This document shows positions 25,382 to 34,208 of a DNA stretch of 64,000 nt, one piece after another. This DNA is from an uncultured Bacteroidales bacterium (GTDB lineage Bacteria; Bacteroidota; Bacteroidia; Bacteroidales; Muribaculaceae): positions 62,001 through 126,000 of the forward strand of contig CADCFN010000002.1 of assembly GCA_902800715.1 (NCBI GenBank), written 5' to 3'. The position numbers and the translations under genes were made by a program. How positions within the stretch are numbered: the stretch's first letter is position 1; each line of letters starts with the position of its first letter. A model generated the notes under the pieces. It was not told the origin of the DNA, did no database searches, and was given only the letters and a program-made list of their open reading frames with translations.

Positions 25382-26932
25382 TCAATGGCTGAGGATATAG
25401 TTGATGACGACGTTGATGTCGGCGATGTTGATTTCGCCATCGAGGTTCACATCCTCAAGATAGGTTACATTGTCATCTCCATCTATGGGTGCACGCGTGT
25501 GACCGCCGCTGCCGCCATTGATGATGACATGAATCACGCTGTTGGCATCGGCAACGTTGACCTCACCGTCGCCGTTCACGTCCCCAGGGATGTCTCCTGA
25601 CGCATCGCCAAGGATAGTATAGAAATCTTGCCAATACATTGTCGATTGATAGGCTTCGACACAACATGGTAGAACATGCAGCGTTGCCAGGGTGTAATAT
25701 TCCATGTCATCAAACAATGCATCACTACACACAGGCGGTGTACTTGCCAAACAGATTAAATTTCTCATATGGCTGCAACCGCTAAAAATGGTTTTTCCAA
25801 TATTGTTGACACCACTCCCTATCGAGACGTTGGCAAGTTTGCTACAACCTTTAAACGCACCGTCTCCGATAGTTTTTACCGCATCAGGGAGAGAGATTTC
25901 TGTAAGTCCCGTACAGTAACCGAACGCATACCCGCCAATGGACGTGAGCGAATTGGAAAGCGTAATGCTTCTAAGCGCTGAACAACTACTGAAAGCGCTG
26001 GCGCCGATAGTGATGACCGAATTAGGAAGCGTGATTTCTGCTAACCACTTGCAGGCACTAAAAGCACCTAGGCCAATATCGGTTAACGAATTGGGAAGAA
26101 CAAGTTCGGTTAGTCCCATACATTTTCTGAATGCCTCAATGCCGATGGAATTAACCGAGTCACCAATGAACAAGCAAGTTATTCCCTCACATTCTGCAAA
26201 AGCTTCACGTCCTATCGATTTGACTGAATTGGGAATCGTTACACTCGTCAACTGAGTCTTACCCTTAACAATAAAGGATGGAATGTGCTGAACAGACTCC
26301 CCGAACACAATAGATTCTAGAGGGCAATAATCAAATAGGCTGTAAACTCCTGTATACTCACAACTTGTAGCATTGAAAACCACAGTTTTAATCCCTGTAC
26401 AACCATAAAATGGATAATTTCTAATTAAAGTGACCGATTCGGGAATGGTAATGCTGGTCAAATTCACACAACTCGAGAATGCGAACTCGTCGATGGTGGT
26501 GAGCAAATCAGGGAGAGTAATATGTGTCAAACCGATGCAAAAAGAAAATGCATGACTCCCGATGGATGTGACTGCTTCGGGGATAATGATGCTGGTCAGC
26601 CCAGTGCTGCCCTGGAATGCTGATGTCCCAATAATCGTTATGGAATCGCCAAGTGTTATGTTAGTCAAGGCGGTGCAGTCCTTGAAAGCGCTGTCGCCAA
26701 CAGCAACGACAGGATAGCTGATGCCTTGACAGGAGACTTCGTTGGGAATAACGATATCACCGCTATAGCAGCCAGTCTGTCCGTTATGGGTGACCACGGC
26801 ATGGCCATCCACTATGTCATAGTAGATGCCGTCGGTCATAAAATCGTAGGCCCCAACCACTGTTGGCAACAACATCAATATGCAGGCAACCAGCAATCGG
26901 TATATCATCATTCGTCCCATAGGCTTTTGCAT
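25382..26932 (-). CDS. BspA-type leucine-rich-repeat protein with dockerin-like tail (cluster leader)
   Basis: An exported protein of about 516 residues and the most regular member of the cluster. About 13 consecutive 23-residue BspA repeats of the form LTSITIPESVTLI...AFxxC cover most of it. The tail has a dockerin-like pair of calcium loops (DVNGDGEVNVAD, DVNLDGEINIAD) with an intervening linker (GGSGGHTRAPIDGDD) matching that of the last gene in the cluster. Start choice: the frame runs upstream to 26992, but that part overlaps the -33/-7 promoter at 26976-26947, so the first possible ATG is at 26932 (MQKPMGRMMIYR). Starts at 26920 or 26911 would give a more usual signal peptide (MMIYRLLVACILMLLPTVVG). 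Confidence 0.83.
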   Translation of the reverse strand: MQKPMGRMMIYRLLVACILMLLPTVVGAYDFMTDGIYYDIVDGHAVVTHNGQTGCYSGDIVIPNEVSCQGISYPVVAVGDSAFKDCTALTNITLGDSITIIGTSAFQGSTGLTSIIIPEAVTSIGSHAFSFCIGLTHITLPDLLTTIDEFAFSSCVNLTSITIPESVTLIRNYPFYGCTGIKTVVFNATSCEYTGVYSLFDYCPLESIVFGESVQHIPSFIVKGKTQLTSVTIPNSVKSIGREAFAECEGITCLFIGDSVNSIGIEAFRKCMGLTELVLPNSLTDIGLGAFSACKWLAEITLPNSVITIGASAFSSCSALRSITLSNSLTSIGGYAFGYCTGLTEISLPDAVKTIGDGAFKGCSKLANVSIGSGVNNIGKTIFSGCSHMRNLICLASTPPVCSDALFDDMEYYTLATLHVLPCCVEAYQSTMYWQDFYTILGDASGDIPGDVNGDGEVNVADANSVIHVIINGGSGGHTRAPIDGDDNVTYLEDVNLDGEINIADINVVINYILSH

Positions 26933-26946
26933 AGATTTATCGATGG

Positions 26947-26976
26947 CAAAGTTACGGTAAATAATTGGATATTCAA
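26947..26976 (-). promoter_or_regulatory. Promoter of the LRR protein cluster
   Basis: On the minus strand TTG (26976-26974), exactly 19 bases, then TAACTTTG (26954-26947): a full Bacteroidetes consensus. The four LRR genes downstream are spaced by 24-80 bases without a clear terminator, so it may drive all four. Confidence 0.75.
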
Positions 26977-27227
26977 GAAAAATGGGCTTCATTGTGACTT
27001 CATTTTGGCAGTCGTAAACCGTTGATTATCAGGTGTCATAAAAATAAAATGTTCATTCTGGCATAATTCGGGTGGATGAGACCGAAATTTTTGCAAAAAA
27101 ATGACGTAAATTTGTCATAGTAAAACTACGAATTACGCTAATTATACTAATTTGGCATCCGCGTTCAATTGCTACGAACCTTTAGCTCGGCGAAGCCAAT
27201 TTAAACCAATAATTGAATGACGAACCT

Positions 27228-27311
27228 CACGCTAAGGCGCGAAGTCGCTAAGTTTTTTTATAATCATTTAGAGCAAAATAAAACGGCTTGGCGCCTTAGC
27301 GGCTTAGTGTG
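27228..27311. repeat. Imperfect palindrome built of 8-bp units
   Basis: Two 25-base arms (27228-27252 and 27287-27311) are inverted copies with 20 of 25 positions matching, around a 34-base AT-rich loop. Each arm is itself made of an 8-base unit: CGCTAAGG, CGCGAAGT, CGCTAAGT in the left arm, and CACTAAGC, CGCTAAGG, CGCCAAGC in the right arm read on the other strand. Similar CGCnAAGn repeats occur in intergenic DNA of many Bacteroidetes as far as I recall. It ends 39 bases before the ATG of the TPR regulator. Confidence 0.75.
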
Positions 27312-27350
27312 ATGCATATTGGCAGAATTGACATAGTAACCACAAGAAAT

Positions 27351-29011
27351 ATGAAACAGGGAAATATCATCATTGCGATAGTTGTTCTTGCGCTGGGGTT
27401 GGCCTGCTGTGACGGTGGCTCGGATACTGCCACTATGCGTGAGTTATCAGCCATCGACTCGTTGCTGTCAAAGGCTCGCCAGTATGAACTAGCGCAGCAC
27501 CGTTTGGATTCTCTCCATCCGGGCGAGTTCAACCAGGCCGAGCGGGCCTACTATAGCTTACTGCTCACCCAATCACATTACAAGAACTATATCGATGACA
27601 CGACCGATGCCGTGATCAACGAGGCGGTGGACTACTATGAGCACCACGGCGACCGCGAGAAATACACCCGTTCACTGCTCTATCGGGGCTGTGTCTATCA
27701 GATGATGGGCGATGCCGAAAAGGCGATAGCGTCCTATAAGGATGCCGAGAACGCTGCCGAAGAAGATGACCTGGAAAACAAAGCCTTCGCCAAGTTGCGG
27801 TTGGCGACCCTCTATGCCGACAATTCAAACTATGCCGACTTGAAAATCAGGAAATACAAGGAGGCGCTTGACCTGTACAACCAGTTGGGCGACAAGCACT
27901 ACCAGATTGTGTGTCTGACCGACATGGGCGGTTATTACCGCAGTTTGCCCGATAAACGCGACAGCGCACTCTATTACATCAATCAAGCCATCCAGCTGTC
28001 TGAGGCTGAGCACGAGAACTGGTTCCTGTTCCAGAACCTGTATCAACGGGCCGAGATGTACTGCCTGTTGACCAAAGAGTATGACAAGGCCCGGGTTGAT
28101 ATCCTGAAAGCCATAGCGGCCGGCAAAGATGAGATTGACCATCCCCGCGCACACTATGTCGCTGCCGAGACCTATCTGAACCTGGGGCGGCCCGATTCGG
28201 CCCTCTACTATCTGAACCATGTGCCCGCCAGCGGCATGATGAGCAACCACACCAGTGACACGGTCATGTATTGTCGGCTCATGAGTGAAATCGCCAAAGC
28301 CAACAAGGACTGGGATCAGAAAAGCGAGTCCCGCACGAGGGGTGCTATCCTGCTGGCTACGCTGCTGGCCCTATTGGCGCTGGGCGTGACCTTCCTGGCA
28401 TGGCGCTACAGCAGTCGCCTGAAGCAGAAGGAGACCGAATATGAATTGCAACGTGCCGACCTCGATGCGTCGCTGGCAAGCCTGGAGCAGATGAGAGCGA
28501 CCATCAGCACTCGGGAACAGGAACTGAAAGCCGCACAGGACGAGTTGCGAGGTAACGAGGCGCGCATGGGCGAGGAACTTGCGGCCCTGGAAGCCAAGCA
28601 GCACAAGAGTGACGAGATGCGTTCCATCGTCGATAACCAGATACAGGTGATTCGCCAGCTGCTGGAATTGTCCTATCAGCCCAACGAGACGAATTTTACC
28701 CGCAAGTTCAACGAAGTGATGACACTGCCCGTCGAGGGTGCCATCCCCACCGACTCCTACTGGAACAACCTGCACAGTCTGACCAATGAGCTGCACAGCG
28801 GCGTGCTCGACGAGGCACAGCGCATCGCCGGGGGCACGCTAACGATAGCGAGATGAACTTCCTGGCCTTGTACTGCTACGGGTTCTCCCGCACGGTCATC
28901 ATGATCTGCATGAAATACAGCAGCCTGGGCACCGTCTCCAACAAGAAAATCCAAATTGCCAAGAAGCTCGGCGTCAACAACCTCGACGACTTCGTCAACA
29001 ACTACCGCTAA
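27351..29011 (+). pseudogene. TPR/transmembrane/helix-turn-helix regulator, frameshifted near the 3' end
   Basis: A membrane-bound tetratricopeptide regulator common in Bacteroidales. An N-terminal lipoprotein-like signal (MKQGNIIIAIVVLALGLACC) is followed by TPR helices (about 40-310), a membrane segment at about 331-354, a long coiled coil (about 355-440) and a region ending TNELHSGVLDEAQRIAGG. The first frame stops at 28856. The expected DNA-binding end lies in the -1 frame: from 28841 it reads NDSEMNFLALYCYGFSRTVI, then GTVSNKKIQIAKKLGV, to a TAA at 29011. This is the LuxR-like tail known from the family. One missing base in the CTAAC region would explain it. It may be a real mutation or a sequence error. 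No slippery heptamer supports programmed slippage. The start at 27351 is preferred over an upstream GTG at 27309 because it begins the signal. Confidence 0.8.
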
Positions 29012-29061
29012 CGTTTTTGAATAAGGCTATACCTGATGCGTACAGTACATCATTACAGAGA

Positions 29062-30978
29062 TCAGCTGATTTCGCCGCCGGTGTAGAGTTGGTAGTATTT
29101 TCCCTTGAGAGCCAGCAACTCGTCGTGGGTGCCGCGTTCGATGATGTGTCCGTGCTCGAGGACGATGATGCAATCACTGTTGCGCACGGTAGAAAGGCGG
29201 TGGGCAATCACGAAGGTCGTTCGCCCTTTCATCAGGGAATCCATGCCGCGCTGCACGAGGGTTTCGGTGCGGGTGTCAATGCTGCTGGTCGCCTCGTCGA
29301 GGATAAGCATGGGCGGGTCGGCAACTGCCGCACGGGCAATGGCTAACAGCTGGCGTTCACCTTGGCTCAGGTTGCCGCCATCGGCATTGAGAATCGTCTG
29401 GTAGCCGTCACTTAAACGGCGAATGAAGCCATCGGCATTGACCAGCTTGGCGGCCTCGATACATTCCTGGTCGCTGGCTTCAAGTCGTCCGTAGCGGATG
29501 TTGTCGAGCACCGTGCCTGTGAACAAATGTGTCTCTTGCAGCACCATGCCCAGACTGTGGCGCAGGTCACGTTTGCTGATATCATTGACGTTGATGCCGT
29601 CGAGCAGGATTTTGCCGTCCTGGATGTCGTAGAAACGGTTAATCAGGTTGGTGATGGTGGTTTTGCCGGCGCCAGTGCCGCCCACGAAGGCGATTTTCTG
29701 GTCTGGCATGGCATCGATGTCGATGTCAAACAGCACCTGTTTGTCATCAGTGTAACCGAAGTCCACATCGTTGAACTTCACTCCGCCCGATACCTTGATA
29801 TAACGTAATTTTCCGCTGCCCATAGGAATTTTCCATGCCCAAATGCCCGTGTGGTGGTTGCAGGGATGCAACAGCCCGTCCTCACCACGCTTGGCATTGA
29901 TGAGTTTGACTTTTCCGGCATCAGGCTCTGGCTTTTCGTCCAGAATCTTGAATATGCGGTCGGCACCCACCGAGGCATTCAGCACGCTGTTGATTTCCTG
30001 GCTGATGCTGGCGATGGGACGCGCAAAGCTCTTGTTTAACGTCAAGAATGCCACCAGGGTACCCAGGGTCATGCCGCTATGGCCGTTGATGATGAGGGCG
30101 GCGCCCAACACACCCATGAGGACATAGCTCAGGTGCCCCAGGTTGCCATTGACGGGCATGACGATATTGCTGATGCGGTTGGCATCGTAGGTGTTGCTGC
30201 GCAGCTCCTCATTGATAACCTCAAATTGTTCGATGGCCTTCTGCTCGTGGCAGAATACCTTGACAACCTTTTGGCCTGTCATCATTTCCTCGATGAAACC
30301 GTTGACCTCGGCCAACTTCTGCTGCTGTACGCGGAAGTGCTTGCGCGAGCGTTTGCCCAGATAAGTCGTGGACCACGCCATGACCAGTGCCATGACGATG
30401 GATAGAATAGTCATGGGCACACTCATCACAATCATGCTGGCAAAGGTGATACCCAGCGTGATGAGCGAATTGAAGGCTTGTGGCAGGCTGTTGGAAATCA
30501 TCTGGCGCAGGGTGTCCACATCGTTGGTGTAGGCCGACATCACGTTGCCATGGGCATGGGTGTCGAAGTACTTGATGGGCAGTGACTCCATGTGTTCGAA
30601 CATATTCTTGCGCAGCTTGAGCATAGTGCCTTGGGTGACGTTAATCATCAGGCGGCTATGCAGATAGGAGCACAGGGCACCAAATGCAAGCACGATACCC
30701 AGTTTAACCAGCGTTTCGGCAAGCGGGCCGTAGTCAGGATGAGCCTGACCGACCATGGGCGTGATGTAGTCGTCGATGAGGGTGCGGGTGAATAGGGTAG
30801 AGGCTAGGGTAGTGCAGGCTGTCACCACAATGCACACCGCTACAGCCAGAAATGAGAACTTGTAGTTCTTCATCACGATTTTGAACAGGCGCAAAAGCGT
30901 GCTGCGTTTGTTAACGCCAGTGGTATCTACCACCATGTTGCGACCGTGTCCACCTCCGGGTGCTCCAGGCATTCTCAT
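29062..30978 (-). CDS. ABC exporter half with canonical ATP-binding motifs
   Basis: A 638-residue fusion of a six-helix membrane domain (about 40-360) with an ATP-binding domain. The motifs are complete: Walker A VGGTGAGKTT, signature LSQGERQ, Walker B MLILDEATS with the catalytic Glu, and the switch IAHRLSTV. The start carries an unusual Gly/Pro-rich piece, MRMPGAPGGGHGRN. An insertion of about 30 residues between the two domains (GLLHPCNHHTGIWAWKIPMG) precedes the ATPase. Its start codon overlaps the stop of the other half by 4 bases (ATGA), so translation is coupled and the two almost surely form a heterodimer. The substrate (lipid, peptide or drug) cannot be told. Confidence 0.9.
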   Translation of the reverse strand: MRMPGAPGGGHGRNMVVDTTGVNKRSTLLRLFKIVMKNYKFSFLAVAVCIVVTACTTLASTLFTRTLIDDYITPMVGQAHPDYGPLAETLVKLGIVLAFGALCSYLHSRLMINVTQGTMLKLRKNMFEHMESLPIKYFDTHAHGNVMSAYTNDVDTLRQMISNSLPQAFNSLITLGITFASMIVMSVPMTILSIVMALVMAWSTTYLGKRSRKHFRVQQQKLAEVNGFIEEMMTGQKVVKVFCHEQKAIEQFEVINEELRSNTYDANRISNIVMPVNGNLGHLSYVLMGVLGAALIINGHSGMTLGTLVAFLTLNKSFARPIASISQEINSVLNASVGADRIFKILDEKPEPDAGKVKLINAKRGEDGLLHPCNHHTGIWAWKIPMGSGKLRYIKVSGGVKFNDVDFGYTDDKQVLFDIDIDAMPDQKIAFVGGTGAGKTTITNLINRFYDIQDGKILLDGINVNDISKRDLRHSLGMVLQETHLFTGTVLDNIRYGRLEASDQECIEAAKLVNADGFIRRLSDGYQTILNADGGNLSQGERQLLAIARAAVADPPMLILDEATSSIDTRTETLVQRGMDSLMKGRTTFVIAHRLSTVRNSDCIIVLEHGHIIERGTHDELLALKGKYYQLYTGGEIS

Positions 30979-32741
30979 GATAAGGCCTCCTTTCTGTTGT
31001 CTTGGGGTTTGTCAAAGTCTCCTCCTGCCTCCTCCTGGATGGCACAGATTTCCTGATAGATTCTGCACGACCTGAGCAGATTGTCATGCGAGTCAAAACC
31101 GACCATCTTGCCGTTGTCGAGCACCAGGATGCGGTCGCAGTCCTTGATGCTGCTGATGCGCTGGGCGATGATGATTTTGGTCATTTCGGGCAAATCCTTA
31201 CGAAGTGCGGCACGAATCCGCGCATCGGTTGTGTTGTCGCATGCGCTAGTGCTGTCGTCCAGCACCATGATTTTAGGTTTTTTCAATAAAGCACGGGCGA
31301 TACACAATCGCTGTTTTTGACCACCGGACACGTTGGCGCCGCCTTGTTCGATGCGGGTATCGTAACCATCGGGCATTTCCATAATAAACTCGTCGGCACA
31401 CGCCGTGCGGCAAGCCTGACGGCATTGTTCAAGTGTGGCGTTTTCGTCACCCCAACGCAGGTTGTCCAGAATGGTACCCGTGAAGAGGACATTTTTCTGT
31501 AATACAACTGCCACATTGTTGCGTAGCACCTCAAGGTCGTAAGTGTTCACGTTATTGCCACCGATGAGCACCTCGCCCTTAGAGGCATCATAAAGGCGGC
31601 TAATCAAGTTAATCAGCGAAGTCTTGCCGCTACCGGTACCGCCAATCACACCGATGGATTCGCCACTGGCTATGTGCATATCGATGTCGTTAATGGCATA
31701 CTCACCGCTACCGCCCTTGTAGGCGAAATAAACATGGTTAAAGTCGATAGAACTATCGGGTACTTCGGTGATTGCATTGTCGGGATTGACGATATCAGGG
31801 ATTTCGTTAATTACCTGTGCAACACGCTGTCCGCTAGCAACACTTTGAGTAATAGTTACAAAAATCATGCTCAACATCATCAGTGACATCAAGATGCTCA
31901 TCACGTAGGTGAACAGCGAGGTCAACTGGCCAGTCGTGAGGTCGCCAGCAACAATGAACTGGGCTCCGAACCACGAGATGGCGATAATGCAGCCGTAGAC
32001 CACCATGTTCATTAAGGGGCGGTTAAGTGCCATCAGGCTCTCGGCCTTGACGTTTAGGTCATAAAGGTACTTGGCGGCTTTCCAGAACTTGGCGTTCTCG
32101 TGATCCTCGCGTACAAACGCTTTAACGACGCGAATGCCGGAAACATTCTCCTGGACGACACCGTTCAGCACATCATATTGCTTGAAAACCAGTGCAAACA
32201 TCTTAGATACCTTGCTGATAATCAATGCTAAAAAAATGCCGAGAATTACGCTGGCAACAATAAAGATGAGACTCAGCTGAGGACTGATGACAAAGCACAT
32301 CACGATACTGGACAACAGATTGAACGGAGCTCGAACAGACGTGCGGATAATCTGTTGATAGGCGTTCTGCAGATTGGTCACGTCTGTAGTCATGCGTGTA
32401 ATCAGACCTGATGTGCTGTACTTGTCGATGTCGCTGAAAGCAAACCGCTGTATGTTCTTGTACATGGCGTCTCGCAGGTTACAGGCAAAGCCCGATGATG
32501 CGTAGGAGGCATATCTGCCCGCCATAATCGCTGCCATCATGCTCAGGAACGCCATAACAAGCATGATGAGGCCATATTTATAGACGCTGGGCATGTGGCC
32601 TGCACTGATGCCATTGTCAATGAGCTTGGCGGTCACAAAAGGAATGAGCACGTCAAGCACAACCTCAAGCATGATAAACACAGGCGTCAAAAACGACGCT
32701 GTCTTATATTGCTTGACTTGTTTTAGTAGTGTCTTTAACAT
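30975..32741 (-). CDS. ABC exporter half with degenerate catalytic site
   Basis: A membrane/ATPase fusion of about 588 residues and the partner of the next gene. Walker A (IGGTGSGKTS) and signature (VSGGQKQR) are intact. Walker B ends in Asp instead of Glu (IMVLDDSTS), and the switch His is replaced by Gln (IIAQRISSI). These are the two changes seen in the non-hydrolysing site of asymmetric exporters such as TM287/288 and LmrCD. The start at 32741 (MLKTLLKQVKQYK) is preferred: the longer frame to 32855 would put translation across the -7 box TATTTTTG at 32778-32771. The length then matches the family. Confidence 0.9.
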   Translation of the reverse strand: MLKTLLKQVKQYKTASFLTPVFIMLEVVLDVLIPFVTAKLIDNGISAGHMPSVYKYGLIMLVMAFLSMMAAIMAGRYASYASSGFACNLRDAMYKNIQRFAFSDIDKYSTSGLITRMTTDVTNLQNAYQQIIRTSVRAPFNLLSSIVMCFVISPQLSLIFIVASVILGIFLALIISKVSKMFALVFKQYDVLNGVVQENVSGIRVVKAFVREDHENAKFWKAAKYLYDLNVKAESLMALNRPLMNMVVYGCIIAISWFGAQFIVAGDLTTGQLTSLFTYVMSILMSLMMLSMIFVTITQSVASGQRVAQVINEIPDIVNPDNAITEVPDSSIDFNHVYFAYKGGSGEYAINDIDMHIASGESIGVIGGTGSGKTSLINLISRLYDASKGEVLIGGNNVNTYDLEVLRNNVAVVLQKNVLFTGTILDNLRWGDENATLEQCRQACRTACADEFIMEMPDGYDTRIEQGGANVSGGQKQRLCIARALLKKPKIMVLDDSTSACDNTTDARIRAALRKDLPEMTKIIIAQRISSIKDCDRILVLDNGKMVGFDSHDNLLRSCRIYQEICAIQEEAGGDFDKPQDNRKEALS

Positions 32742-33446
32742 CTTGAAAACTAGATAAGAAGTTTGAACTACAAAAATACAAATATTAATCATTATTTCAT
32801 GATTATTGAGGCATTTTGTTAATAAAAACAGCAGAATAGGGTAGTAAATAGACAAATTGACGTTATTAAATGATTGGTTGATATTGTGTATTATAAAGAA
32901 ATGAATATCAAATAAATATATAGAATTTAATCAAAATATTTTTATAAAAATCGGTTGGAGTAAACTGCCGCTTGCCTCTATGACCTTAATAATTTTTATC
33001 AAGTACATTAAAAGTATTATATCATCACTTTAAGAATCTATAGTTTAATAACGATTATATTTATATTTACGTTTGCAAATTAATCTATAACAAGTGTGAA
33101 TTTGTTTGAATTCCAATTCTGCGGCATTTTCCAATCAATCAGAGTTATCTGAAACTCCAGCAACTTATTAAACTATCAGCAGAGTTGTCATAGCTGAACA
33201 AATTGATAGTCAATAGAATTTTGCGTACTAAATCTATAAAGAATAATGTGCTCAACTCAATGAGAATCCCATATTTGGTCAGATTCTGTATTCTGGTAAG
33301 AATAAATGCTAAAAAATCCGCTTATAAAAATAAATATTGATATTATGTAAAATAAAGTCTTGCCAGTTTATATGTTTTGCTCCCCTCTCAAAATCAAATA
33401 AAATAAAAGTGACCAATTTAATGAAAAACATAGTATTTTTGCAGTT
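32742..33446. other. AT-rich intergenic region without recognised genes
   Basis: About 700 bases between divergent genes, markedly richer in A and T than the surroundings. It holds the minus-strand -7 box of the ABC genes (32778-32771), a plus-strand -7-like TACGTTTG near 33069 and the plus-strand box TATTTTTG at 33434-33441. I see no ORF of note, no tRNA, no strong hairpin and no repeat. Remnants of a lost gene or a small RNA are possible but unsupported. Confidence 0.5.
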
Positions 33447-34199
33447 ATGAAAGAAATGAGTAATCCAATCAAGATTAATGTGTTGTTGTGTGACACATTC
33501 CCTGGTCGTTTGCCTGATGACATTCCCAGTTATGTTTCATTGCACGAGGATTTGTTCCGTCGAGTTGCTCCTGATGTTCGTTTCAGGGTTTACATGACAA
33601 TGGATGGCGAATTGCCTCAGTCTCTCCACTGTGATGAACTTTATCTGGTTCCAGGCTGCATTTGTTCGGCTTATGACCCGTTTTCCTGGATTGAAAGCTT
33701 GCAGAACTGGATTCGTGACGCTGTAGCCCATCATGCGTTTTTAGTTGGTGTTTGTTTTGGCCACCAGGTCATTGCACAAGCATTAGGCGGCGAGGTTAGC
33801 AAATATCCTGGTGGTTGGGGCACCGGTATAAGGGAATCACAGATTCTGGAATCTTCAATGCTGCCATTCTTTCCTGACGGTCACATGCGACTGCTCTATA
33901 ATCATCATGACCAGGTTGTTACACCTCCACTTGGCGCTAACACGTTGGCAACTAGCGATTTCTGCCGATACGAAGGGCTACGCATTAATGACCATGTGTT
34001 CACCTTTCAGGGCCATCCCGAGTACACACCTTATTATATGGGTTATTATCTGCATAACCTTGCTGCTGAACAAGACCCATTAGTTGTAGAACGGGCGTTG
34101 CAATCACTGGAGTTGCTCTCTCCGCAAGGAACTGAAGTGGCCAAATGGATTGTGGAAATGTTTGCTAGATATCTGGAAAACAAAAGATTACAGGCTTAA
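33447..34199 (+). CDS. Class I glutamine amidotransferase (GMP-synthase-like)
   Basis: A 250-residue stand-alone amidotransferase of the GATase1 fold. The nucleophile is Cys103 in GVCFGHQVIAQALGG; the catalytic His and Glu appear in FQGHPEY near 190. The part that would bind a synthase partner is absent, as in the YfeJ/GAT1-like branch, whose substrates are mostly unknown. The -7 box TATTTTTG at 33434-33441 ends only 5 bases before the ATG at 33447. Either the mRNA is nearly leaderless or the second ATG at 33456 (MSNPIKINV) is the true start. It converges on the helicase gene with a gap of 9 bases. Confidence 0.85.
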   Translation: MKEMSNPIKINVLLCDTFPGRLPDDIPSYVSLHEDLFRRVAPDVRFRVYMTMDGELPQSLHCDELYLVPGCICSAYDPFSWIESLQNWIRDAVAHHAFLVGVCFGHQVIAQALGGEVSKYPGGWGTGIRESQILESSMLPFFPDGHMRLLYNHHDQVVTPPLGANTLATSDFCRYEGLRINDHVFTFQGHPEYTPYYMGYYLHNLAAEQDPLVVERALQSLELLSPQGTEVAKWIVEMFARYLENKRLQA

Positions 34200-34208
34200 T
34201 TGGCTGTG

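Noticed and set aside
26933-26992. Extended N-terminus of the first LRR protein
   Set aside because: The 20 extra codons overlap a full-consensus promoter and precede a normal signal peptide.
28830-28860. Programmed -1 frameshifting to join the TPR protein with its HTH tail
   Set aside because: The GGGGG run is not a proper X-XXY-YYZ heptamer in this frame and no stimulating hairpin follows. A mutation or sequencing error is simpler.
32742-32855. Extended N-terminus of the degenerate ABC half
   Set aside because: The extension would span the -7 box at 32778-32771 and adds residues absent from the family.
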